The translations under genes were made by a program, and so were the position numbers. A stretch of DNA of 64,000 nucleotides from Trissonchulus latispiculum (taxonomy: Eukaryota; Nematoda; Enoplea; Enoplida; Ironidae): the NCBI GenBank assembly GCA_030248195.1, contig JASAND010022292.1, forward strand, positions 1 through 64,000, in the 5' to 3' direction. Below, piece by piece: positions 46,923 to 59,600 of this stretch. Numbering within the stretch: position 1 is the first letter of the stretch; each line of letters starts with the position of its first letter. The notes below the pieces were generated by a model. It searched no databases. It had not been told where the DNA came from and saw nothing but the letters and a program-made list of their open reading frames with translations.

Positions 46923-47869
46923 GTAAGTCTCCTTCAAGTAAGTATTTTGATGAACTATTGTTGCACTATTGTATCTGCACTGTGCAAACAACGGTATTAT
47001 ATATTGTAACAATTATATCCGATAATTTCAGGTTGGATGGAAGGGGCATCACAAGAAAATCAACTCTCCGTTTCTGCGGTTACAAAGGAACTGATTTCTC
47101 TTTTGTCTGGGACATTGTCAATGGCAGAATTAATACAAATGGGATATCAGCGTGACGACATGTTTATTCAATGCTCATTTGATCGCCATTTGCACGGCTG
47201 CTACCAGTAAGATTCAGAATTCACAAAAACTAAGCAAAAATAGACACGCGAACATTAGTTCAAAAATTAATTGTCTTTCTAGCTCTCGCGGACCGAAAAA
47301 CATTGTGCTTTAGTTGGGATTTGAAGACTTCCGGATGAACGCTCTCATCACAGTGGCAGGTGACAATAAGCATTATTATGTACGTACACAGTGAAGTGAA
47401 ACATGCCGTAGCCTGTTTTGCTGCATAAGCTTTCTTAATTGCTGTTTCAGAGTGTTTAAGAACCTATTTCACGACAGCACATACGGAAATTGTTTCACAA
47501 CGCATAATTCGAGCGATTGGACTACTCTCGTTTCATCCACTTCAGGGGCTGATGCAGGTAGTAACATGACTGTTTATGTGCTATTTCATTGCCCGTAACG
47601 CTACACTAATATTTTTAACGTGATTCAATTGATTACAACACAGCAAGTACATTGCATTGCAAGCAGCAAACATGCCTTAAATATAGCAAATAGATATTAT
47701 TCTGTTATTCTGTAGAAATTTGCAAGGAAAATCGTCCATGTGATTTAGATTAAATTAAATAATAAATAGAAACAGCTACCGTCCAGAGCGAAACTATAGT
47801 CCAGCTTAACGTAGGCGCTGGTGCAGGTAAGTAATCTATTTCTACTTATTCTATATATATATATATATC

Positions 47870-47921
<52 letters not shown>

Positions 47922-48148
47922 TATATATATATATATATATCGTGACTTACTGCTGTATGAGGTCCTAATTCCGAGATAGACTGCTCTGTGGGGCCCGAAG
48001 TTGTCGTAGCAAGATTGGCAAGATAGTTATCTTGCTAAGACTTTGTCAAGATTGTTGGTAAGATAGTAATCTTACTAGAATTTAGCAAGACCGTCATCTT
48101 ACCAGTTTCAGTATGAAAGGTTCTTCAATTTGGAAACAAAGACAGTCA

Positions 48149-48222
<74 letters not shown>

Positions 48223-50060
48223 TTATGCAGTTCAGTGAGTTTAATGCAAGGGGGACTTTCGCAAAAACTGTTAAAATAATATTTGTAATGGAACATGCTA
48301 AAGTTAGAAATTGAATGGGAAATTAATAAGAATATATTTCAAAGTTAACTGTGAAGAAAATACAATAATTGATAATTATTTTCCGACAAGACCAAATCTC
48401 ATAAATTAGTTTTATATACCCATATATTTAATTTTTCGATCAAATAAGGACGCTTTCAGTTTCATTTCTATAGTCAGTAATTTTCATAACCATGACGTAT
48501 ATAATATTTGTTACTTAGTTACATTCGCATCGCAATAATGTAATTTCTATGCATTTCTATTAACAATATTATTTCAGAAATACGCAGCACAAAAGTCAGT
48601 TTTAAATTTTTTTGAAAGTTCCTCTTGCATTATACCCAGCAACGAGGTACACTAATGACTTTCTTTGTTTCCAAATTGAAAACACCTGTCATACCGAAAC
48701 TGGTAAGATGACTATCTTGCTAGATTACTATCTTGCCAACAATTTTGGTAAGATAGTAATCTTGCTAAATTTTTAGCAAGATAACTATCTTGCCTATCTT
48801 GCTACCTATATTTAAATGTTCACAGATACAACGGACAACCGTGAAAAATCGATTTGCCTCCTTGTTTGTCAGTAAAACCTGCAAATATTTTGCTTATTTT
48901 GATGAGCGGCTGCTGACTAAAGGCCATTTTTGTAATTTTGCCATGCCATCTAAATTTCGAATTTTGCTTCTTGACTTTGTTCCACTTCAGTGATGGGGTA
49001 CAGACGTGGTACTGTGCTACGTAAGTTCCTACAATTGTTCATAGAGCTCTACAATGTGTATGCAAAAGGCGAAATTGTGTTTTATTGTCACTGAGCCAAT
49101 CAGACTGAGGGAAGCGCGAAGTAAGTTTTTTCGTGCTGGAGACCTTATTACTGCGAAGCGGGACGCAATTTTTAAATATGGCATTTTTAGGATCATAATC
49201 TAAAGAAGAAGAAGAAGCAGAAGAGGAATCCGCGTCCGGTTGGAGATCTCCTTCTTGCTGTGGTCGATGCTGTTGGACGATTATTCTTCCACGTGCTCCC
49301 TGGGGCGTTGACCAGCGTGCCAAAAAGATTCTATTTCCCTGGGGCACCAGCTACACAAGAGGAACTGGTGTCGATCTTTGTCGCTCAGTTCACGATGTGG
49401 CCATGTAGTCATCCTTAATTTGCCCCCGAGCGAAGGGCAGCCATCTGTAGAATCAGCTGGTCAATTCTTGGATCAGATGGCGTGGCCTTAGATCCGCCTC
49501 AATTCGCTAAGACTGGTGCTGGATTATCTGTGACTACATCAGGGTTCCGAAGATCAGCTCATCTGGCTCTGACCGTGCTCCAGGAATCTGAAGAAGAAGA
49601 AGAAGAAGGATCATAATAAACCTGCTTGCCAAAAATGAGGAAAATCCCAGACCCAGTTCAGAGATACGGCCATGCAAAGTTTGAAAGATCGTCGATCTTA
49701 TGCCGAAACAGCGATTAAGTCAAATTTGGACCGCCATAACCAACGAATCGGAAAAGATATTGAGCTGATAGCAAACATAGACTAGATACCATTGACATCG
49801 TGTTGGCTGTATTTCTTCGATTTCTGTGGTTTTTTTTTCGATTTTTCAACCTCAGCCAAGAGTTTTTATATGTTAACCTAGTTTATGTGTGCAAAATATT
49901 AGCTCAATATCTTTTCCATTGGTCGGTTGTGACTGTCCCAAATTAGCATAATCGCCGTCTTGGCAAAGTCGACGATTTTTCAAACTTTGAATGCCATATC
50001 TCAGAACTGTGTCTGGGATTTTGCTCATTCTTGGCAAGCACGTCTATTATGATCCTAAAA

Positions 50061-50095
<35 letters not shown>

Positions 50096-50569
50096 GTATA
50101 TATATATATATTAAAAAATTGCGTCCCGCTTCGCAGTAGTAAGCTCTCTAGCACGAATAAACTTACATCGCATTTCTTTCGACCTGATGGGCTCAGTGAC
50201 GATAAAACTACAATTTTTAAAAAATTACATGACAGCTAAGGAGAACGCCCTTTTGCATACACATAGTAGATCTCTATGAACAATTTGAGGAACAAAAGTA
50301 GCACAGTACCACGTCTATATCTAAAATCGAAAGTCAAGAAGCAAAACTTGCCATTTGGCTGGCATGGCAAAATCTCATTAATGGATCTTATTCACCACCA
50401 GCGCATCAAAACAAGCTGATATTTGCAAGTTTTACTGTGTCCAGTAAACCAATCAAGTGACAAAAATGAAGCAAATCTATTTTTCAAGGTTGTCCGCTAA
50501 AACGAGGCAATGTTCGAACTACCCAGAAATTGACTTATATATATACATACATATATATATATATAAATA

Positions 50570-50628
<59 letters not shown>

Positions 50629-53600
50629 TATATAAATTGCTAATGCGCAATTTGCTATAAAAGGGCAAGGCTCTGTTTCCTGTCTTACCAACGCAAAGTC
50701 TTTGTGGCAGGAATTTGTAGGTGCACAATGTTTTTCTATCCCCAGTTTTTGGGCAGAATAAAATTATTAATAGAAACCCACATAGCATGATTAATGTTGC
50801 GATATGTCAAATAGCAAAATGTTCCTGGTAAAAGGTAAAGGTAAAGTGATCCCTGGAGAGAACTCCAACCTACCGAAGGTTATAGGGTGCCGGTGCTTAT
50901 CTCCGGATTCACAGCCCGAAGCCAGGAGCGACAACTCTAATGTTGACTACATCTGTGGAAGGGGGGCCAGCCCTTCAGCAGGCATTACACCAGAACACAG
51001 ACTCCTGTTACCTTCCCACCGCAGTGGTACCCATTTACCGACCAGTTAAGGATAGACAGCTGGGTTGGCTGGAGCCCACCGCGAACCGATATGTGCTTAG
51101 TCCCTTGCTCAAGGGGATTTGAAGCCTTGTGGCAGCGGGGGTTCGAACCTAGGACCGTAAGATCTTTAGTCGAACACCTTACCACCACTCGGCCATTGCG
51201 GCACTGGATAATTTATACATGCAAAAGCTTCAAAATGTTTAACTGGGAGAATTCCTAAATATTATAAGCCTCTTCTTACGGTGTGCATGTAGCGAGTAAA
51301 ATGATGTGTGTTTTCGAATCCGAAATTCAATTCCAAATTTTTCGAGTTGGCTTTAATCTGTGTTTGCGGAATCTATTCTCCAATTCTTTCTTTGTGGCGT
51401 GGTCTGCGTCCATTTGTTACTGGTTTCGTCTTGATAGAATAGACGGAAACCAAATATTTTCCCTCATGATTGATTTGGTGTGCTCAAAGTCGTTGCTTGG
51501 CATTGGCACAATAAATCTTACGACAACTTCAAGTACGATTACGATTACGATTTATTATGCCAGCCAACAAACCAACAGGAAAAAACAAATCTATATTAAT
51601 TGGCATTTGACAGTTATCAAAGTTAAAGTATAAACAATTAACTATATACTAAATGGGCCGGTAGGGGTCGGGTTGGGCCGAAGGTTGACTGCTGTTACCC
51701 GACCCCCAGGGCAAGCCTGAAACCTTATATTTGCGATACGGTTTTTAAACACATGTAGGGATAACATCATCAGTCAAACTATTCCAGTATTTAATGACTC
51801 TTTGTGAGAAGAAATGCTTTCTTATCTCCAAACGACTTTGATTCATAAGAGCTTTAACGAGTTGCCTCTCGTCGAAGAAGTTACGTTTACAGTGAAAAAA
51901 TCTTCAAAATTTAAGTCAACTAAGCCATGTACTATTTTATAAACCATCACAAGATCACGACGCAACCTTCTTACTTCCAGTGTTTCTAAATTTAGTAGTT
52001 CTAAGTGCTCTGAATAAGTTAAATTTTTAAAACCGAACAAACGTTTGGTAAATCTTCTTTGAACTTTTTTAATTATTTGATTATCCTTGATCAAATAAGG
52101 ATTCCAAACTTCACTAGCGCACTCTAATTTTGAGCGAATATAAGTTTCGTATAACTTTACGAAAAAAGGAACAGATTCAGAGCGACAATTTCTAAAAAAC
52201 CAGATTAACCGTTTGAAAAGTCGCTTTAGCAATTTTAAGACAATGCGCTAAAGGTTTCATGTTCGACATAACTACAATTGCAAGGTCTTTCATCTCAGTC
52301 ACAGTTTCAATAACATTATTACCAAAATAATACACACTATGCGGATTATTATAACTCAGTTGCATTATACAGGATTTCTGAAAAGCGATGCCCAATTGAT
52401 TATTAGCAGCCCATGACACAGATATACTTTATACCACGCCTCTGCGTGCATTCAGAGATATATACGCACGCCGTGCGGGAAGCTCCGAGTGTGTGGCACG
52501 AGTGCGCGAAGCGCACGATCTGCACCCCAATCTGTACCATCCGTTGGCTGAGGCAGTTCCTGGCAGACCGGAGGGCTTGTGCTAAAATCAACTCCTCCAA
52601 AAGCAAGCTGAAACCGCTTCAGCTTGGAGTGCCCCAAGGAAGCTGCCTGTCCCCACTGCTCTTTCTAATCTTCATCAACGATATTCTGGAAGGCATGCCC
52701 AATGGAATACAAGCCTCCCTGTTTGCTGACGACTTGGCCCTGTGGGCGCAGGACACCAGCACAGCAACTGCCGAGTCCAATCTACAGTCAGCTCTCAACT
52801 CACTTCACCAGTGGTCCCAGAAATGGCACATCAACGTGAACGTAGGCAAATGTGAGAGCATGATCTTTACCACCCACAACGCCGAAGCCAACCGGAAGCT
52901 GAATCTGCGATATGGCAATGACCCTATCCCTTGCAAGAACTCTGTCACCTTCCTGGGAGTCACATTCGATCGGCTGCTCAACTTTGGACCCCATGTCGCG
53001 CAACTGAAGTCAAAATCAATGGCTAGAACCAAGATCCTGTCTGCTCTGGCTGGGAAGAACTGGGGCCTGTCCAAGGAAGACCTCAGGTCAGTCTACATCA
53101 CTTTCATCAGATCTGCATTGGAATACTGTGCTGGTGTCTGGGGGCCCATGGCAGCTCCAACCCACCTGTACACGGCAGAGAAAGTCCAAAATCGGGCTTG
53201 CAGGATTATAACTGGCTGCTACAACTCGTCTCCTGTAGAGGCACTTCAGATGGAAGCTGGAGTAATGCCGCTGAAATCCCGTGTCCAGTTCTTATCCGCC
53301 AAGGCCTACGAAAAAAGCCTACGATCTGAGGTACTGTGCTGTAGCTGAACAGCCGGGGGTCAGACTTAGAACCCTCAAAAGCCAACCAAACTGGAGAACC
53401 GAAGTCAGTAAAACCGTCAATGAAACCTGCCTCCAGCAGTGCGTCCGAGAGCCTCTCTGCCTGCTACCTCCAACTCCCCCTTGGGAACTGAGACCGGTGG
53501 TGGAGACAGACTCCACGTTAGCGAAGAACTGCCAGAAATCACTGCCGCCGGACACAAGAAGAAACATGTGCGCAGAAGCTATCTCCAGGCTGCCCAGAGC

Positions 53601-56600
53601 CGATCTGGACATCTGGACGGATGGCTCAGCGGAGTCTGGAACTAGCAAAGGCGGAAGCGGGGTACTCATCGTCGACAACCGAAGAGGCAAACGGAACCAT
53701 CTGGCTTTTGCAGCTGGAAAAGTGTGCTCCAGCTACAGGGCGGAGGTAAATGCCGTGCACCAAGGGCTCAGATGGCTCCAACGGAACTACATCACTGCTG
53801 ACTGCAGTCTGATCAGGATCTACACTGACTCACTGTCCCTAGTTGAACGCCTCTCCAATGGGCTTCGCCTCCCAGCCACTGACCTGGAGCAGAAACTTTG
53901 GCAGCAGCTGCAGCTGTTCGCTCAGGCTGAGATACAGGTCCAGATAATGTGGGTCCCCAGCCACTGTGGCGTGAGAGGTAATGAGAAAGCCGACAGGATG
54001 GCCAGAAATGGTAGCAGAATGGCGCAGGACCTGGTCCCAATCGATCTCCCAACAGCTACTGCTGTCCTGAGGAGGGAAACGACGTTGGCGTGGCATACTG
54101 GACTGAGCCACGACAGATCCAGGACATTATTTAGGGACCGCGGGCCGGTCCCAGCTAACCGCGAAATGGGCATCCCCAAGGCCCACCGAACTCTACTGTC
54201 ACAGCTGCGAACTGGTAAATCCCTCCTCCTAGCCCAATACAGGCATACTATTGATCCAGCTGGCTGTCCCTCCCCCCTTTGCCCTGACTGCCTACAGGAA
54301 AAAGAAACGCTCGAGCAGTTGATCTTGAGCTGCCCCAGGAAATCAATAACCCGGCGTACCCACCTCGACTGCTCCCAAGGCCTGGCCGTCCTGTGGTATG
54401 ACCCTCCCGGGGTGTTGGACTTCCTCCGGGGTACCGGGCGCCTTTAGCCCGGCTATATGGTCTCACCGATTGGCCCCAGATATGATGATGATGAGGGCTT
54501 CCCGTGCGAAAATGCATACATCCTTAAATGCAAGCAATGTCGTGTTGCAAAGTACCTATACAACGAAACAAGCTACAAATGAAGCTTTCCACTAAACTAA
54601 TAAAACTTGATTCAGTGATGCTGCAGCTGAGACACAAGTTTAAGCAACCTTCCAGGTCATCTGGCAGCAAATTTGCCGCGGCTGGGAGGCCTTTGTTTGG
54701 TGTGCAGCTGAGCTGTCATGGTTGGCAGCTCAACTGAACACACTGTTGCGCTATGCAGGTAACTGTATGGCGCAGCAAAATTGTAGGTCCTGGCCGCCCA
54801 ATTAAATTATCCGCACGGTGCACGATACAGAAGAGCAACAAAGTTCTCTGTAGCGTGCAGTCAGCTATATATACGCACGCAATTAACATAGGAAAAGAGA
54901 GAGTGGGTTGTATAACACTGTTTATATCAGATTGCACATTGTGACAATATGCTTGCAACGCATAAGGCAAATAGAATTTTGTGCCGTCAGCAAAAATTTG
55001 GGCAGACATTTTCAATATCATTTATAAAAATTTAAAATAACCGCGGCCCTATAATACTGCCTTCAGAAAAGTACTACTAAAGAAAAATACTGCCTTAAGT
55101 ACAGAGGATTTGTAAAATCAAAATACCTGTCGCTTACTGTTAGACATTTAAACGCGCCATGCAAGAACACTGTATGCTACCTGAATACACTGAGTTCTCT
55201 GAGCATGTAAATGCGTCGCTGCTGGTTTGAATTTGATTTCGAAATCAATGAAGATACCGCATGAATCCAATACGTCGGAACCGACAGAACTGTAAGCTAC
55301 ATAAATTGTCTTGGAATATGAGTTATCAGTGCTTATAACTGAGCCCTTAACACTGTCACATAAAATGTACAATGGCGGGTATACTTCCACCCAATTAGCA
55401 ATGTAACTGGTATTGGTAGTGATACTGGTACTAATAGCATTAAAGTAGGCGCCAAAATTATCCGGCAAACGATCCACAGGAAAATTGGACTAGAAAAGTT
55501 GGGATTTTGTTGGCAAATTACTGCCCTACTATCATTGCAGGATTAAACGTTGTTTTACGTCTGAGCTCCGAAGATTATCTGAGTAATTCTGAAAGTGTTG
55601 GTGCTAAGTTAGTCATTCATCAGCCTTCGTCTCATGTTCATGTCGACTTATCAGATTCTATCGATGTTCTTCCAGGATTCCATACAAAAATTGCGCTAAG
55701 AGGTGTAAGTCCGTCAGCTGTTGGTTTTAACTATAGGCTAAAGAAATCGTAAATTACAATTGGACTGATAAAAAGTTGTAGTCATCAATTATTTGTTTGA
55801 TGCTTTTCTATAATAACAAATTGTGTGTGTATAGCTAATGTTGTCAGCACTCTTAGAAATGTTCCAGTAGAAACTACAGGAATCACTTTTGTAGATGATA
55901 AATACAAAAGGTTTTTGTAGAAAATACAGGTTAAGTCTTGTAATTTCTACAGGACATCGTTGGTAGCTTTTACCGGACATTGGTAGAATTCGTTACAAGT
56001 TAGACCAGTATTCAATACAAGTGAAACCTGAAGTTTTCACTGGTTTACAGATTTACTCTTCAGGAAAGTGCTCGATACGCTGATAACGCAAACTGAGTAT
56101 ATAAGGGCGACAGTGATCATAATTTTTGAAGACTGAAATTTTTGAATTTTTTCAAATTTTCAGTCTTTCAACACCCCGTGGGTGAATTTTTGTAACGGCC
56201 GCTCTCTGCCGAAATTATTTTGGGAGCTGCCGCCCCCCGCACCTGTCTCCCCTTTTTGAAATGACAGGTTGCTCCAGTAAAATTTACAGGTTTTGTCTTG
56301 TAAAAACTACGGGTTTGGTATCTGATTTAGGATTGTCAAAAAAGGTCGAACAAAACTATATGTTTCTTTAGTATTTCCTCCAGGAAACTCCTGTAATTTT
56401 TTCTATTCGAGATGCCGGTGAAAATACAAAAGGTACTTTTGTGGAAAATACAGGAACCTCCGCTAGTGACTAACCGCACAGGATCACTTTTGTAGAAAAC
56501 TACAGGAATTCTTGTAATTTCTACAGGAGTCTTTTTAAGAGTGAGAATTAGCCATTTGAAGGAAACAGGGAATGCATCAACTAGAAAAACCCGAAAGCAT

Positions 56601-59600
56601 ACGCACATTCGCTGATGCAAAGCTACTTCATTGGTAGACAACTACTGAGAAATTTGAGTTCTGCAAAATTTTCGTGCTCTGCTACATCAGCGATCCTAAA
56701 TCTGATTGGTTGCAGTCTATTGTTTTATTATAGACTCAACATAATGTTGTATCTGATGATAGTCGCAGGTGCATCCACTCTACCGAAGAAATTAGTCCGT
56801 ACTACTATGCATCAGATTATCAAATCGCAGTATGTGGATTGTTAAAGATCAATAAGTGCAGATAAAAATCGCAATAGCTCACCGCTCATCACGGTGGTGA
56901 TTTCATGGAATTTCTTATTTTTAATTTTAATTTTTCTTTTCATTCACACTCTTGCCTGCTGGCACTTTCTTCTTGTATAACAGAAGCCAACACGTCTCAT
57001 TTGCTGTGCTAAATTCAGACAAGCACCCTTAATTACAACAGTTTGCTCACTCCACACAATTAATTTACCTAAAATGCAATGGGATAAGTCCAAACCACGA
57101 AAATAGAAAGTTCCATAGTTCTGTAGGAACATCAACTCTAAGGGCCTTTTCGCGCGCGAGTTAAAAGAGTAGAGTTAATTTTTTTAACTCGTTTAACCCT
57201 GCAGACGAGTTAAAATGAACTGTTTAACTCTATTAACACTGTGCGCGAAAAGGATTGAGTTAATTTTAACTCTTTTAACCTGTTTAACTCGCTGCGCGAA
57301 AAGGCCCTAAGACTTTAGTATCATTCGTGGGTGTCCAACTTTCTCCGATAGAGATGAGCATTTCGGGCTGTCAGCGCGGCCCGGCCCGCGGGCCGGGCCG
57401 GGCCCACCTCCATTGGTCAGCGGGCCGGGCAGGGAAATTTTTTAACTGCGGGCGGGAGCGGGGCCGAAACGGGCCGGATCAAATCTGGAAAATGTTGTAA
57501 AATCACTAAAACTAGCTACACATTTACTTTGGCTGGTTTTTTGGTTTTTATGGCAAAATTTAACATTTCGTAGCATAATTTAGCCTCTCCATCTTGAATT
57601 GAAGCCATTGAAATTATATTGTTAGTTAAATTTTGGAATTTGGAATTTTTCTATTGGCGGGCCGGGTCTGGCCGAATTTTGGAAGGGGAGGGGCCGGGCC
57701 CGGATGAAACTTTTGCCAGCAGGCCGGGCCGGGCCGTCCGAGCAAAGTTTTAGAGCGGGACGGGCCGGGCCGGGCCGAAAAGATTCTTCCCGTGCTCATC
57801 TCTAACTCCGATATCCATCCAAGTTCCCGGTAAATAAGGGTGTCGAATATATGCTGCGTTATATTCGATTTCAGATTACGGTCGACTGCAATATCAAATA
57901 TTACGCCAAAACTTAGGATAACAGGCGCTAGAACCGAATAATTAGGATGACGACTAGCCGCAATAATCCATCCGACAATTACAAAGGCAATTATTAAAGT
58001 GACAGATTATTTTAAATACAACAGAAGAACTGAATTAAAGATATTTAGTTGACTCCGGCACCTGTGACCCGAAACTTTCTCGTTTCCGGTAGGACTCCCA
58101 CGTACAACTACCGGATAAGCGCTCCGAAGCTCTGTCAACTGAGTTGCCGAGGCTATAGTCGCACTGAGCTGGAAGGATTTCGTGTCCAAACTGAAGTAAC
58201 GAAAGCAAGAGTGCATTAAAACTTATCTAATGTTTGTGCCTATTTCTTTGCAGGATATCGTTTTACTACCTATAAATAATAATATGAATACGTTTTCGTT
58301 ACAAATCAAGTTCTAGGGCTCCCATATATTTTTATGTTTCAGTCTTGTATGGTAAGTGCAGCCCAAGAGATGTACGTCGAGATATGTGGATGCGCTAATC
58401 CCAAGTTTCTGTTTACTACGAAGCTTCCTTGGTGCAAGACTATAGAAGAGAGTATGTTATATTTTTCTTTTTAATTTCACCGTTTAGGTTTAATATTTAA
58501 GATTGGAAAAGTTAAAGTTTCCAAGATAAGTTTGTAGCAGGGTTTTAATGCATTGACATGTGTCAGTTCACTGCTTCGCAATTTTCGAAAGCGCAACACA
58601 AGTGAACGAAGTAATGAGTGAATTAGAGATGCTTGAATGCAACGTCGTGATACAAAGTACTGTGCTGTTAATAAGTTCCTAACGCCCATATGACTTTTTC
58701 TCAAGTCATCCTACAAATTTCTGTGGTACGACGCACGTCGGAGCGTGAGCGAACGTATATGTAGAACGACTACAAAACATCGTGCTGCTAACAACTCGCA
58801 GATATGATCGTTTATAGTATATATCTCATATACTCTCATCTCTCATATAAGTCTCATATCGTCTCATATAAGTTAATAGAAATAATAATTGAAAGTAAAG
58901 TTTCTTTCATTCTTTCACAAAATTTCTTTCAATCTGTTTTCAAAACCGACACATTAAAGGAAAGGTCAATGTTTGATTGACGTCTAACGCATTTAAGCAA
59001 AAGCTTTATGTGCAACAGACGCACTCTGGCAATGAAGCCAGGATTATATTACACCTGACCATTTACGTTACGCGTATAAATCCCTGAATGCACTCAAAGT
59101 TGTTATATAATATTTCCAAAACTAGACCTCTGCAAATTTATAGAAAGAACGACCCAAATCCGTTATCCGGCAGGTGCACAAATCGTCATGCAGGGAGACT
59201 GCACAACTTCTAAATTTGTGCAGAATTTAATTTACAACTAAAATTTACTTTGGAACTCATGCTGCAGGCCTGAATCCATGTGGGTGCTGTTACTTATTTC
59301 AGCCTAAATACCTTAATCCAAAATCCGGCAGGTTGTTGATTTACTATTATACAATCATCCCACTTCATTCATCATTATAAATTCATCATTCCCGAAGGGC
59401 CTTATGCATTGGTTAACATCAGGTGTTGTCAGGGTATTTCCGTTGAGAGCAAAGTCAAAAATCTCAGTCGGACAGCTAAACGAGTTTCTGTTGTGCTGGA
59501 TGTGCTCTGCATGGAATACTTCATTCCCGAAGGGACTTGTGTTATTAAAGTCTTAGCAGGTAAACATGTTCAAGTGTTGGTGGAAGAATTTAAAATTTTG

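Larger units (their letters stand above)
52540..54500 (+). mobile_element. 5'-truncated LINE with RNase H (I-like or related clade)
   Basis: The plus-strand sequence is markedly GC-richer than its surroundings and encodes the second half of a LINE ORF2: RT palm, thumb, RNase H and a C-terminal cysteine motif. It ends with a TGATGATGATGA simple repeat at about 54484-54496, a plausible 3' tail. The endonuclease and RT fingers are absent. The copy has a single frameshift near 53335. It meets the other LINE fragment head to head. Confidence 0.75.

Noticed and set aside
51126..51206. Functional tRNA-Ser/Leu gene
   Set aside because: It continues into a SINE body with a TTTACC tail and acceptor-stem pairing is poor.
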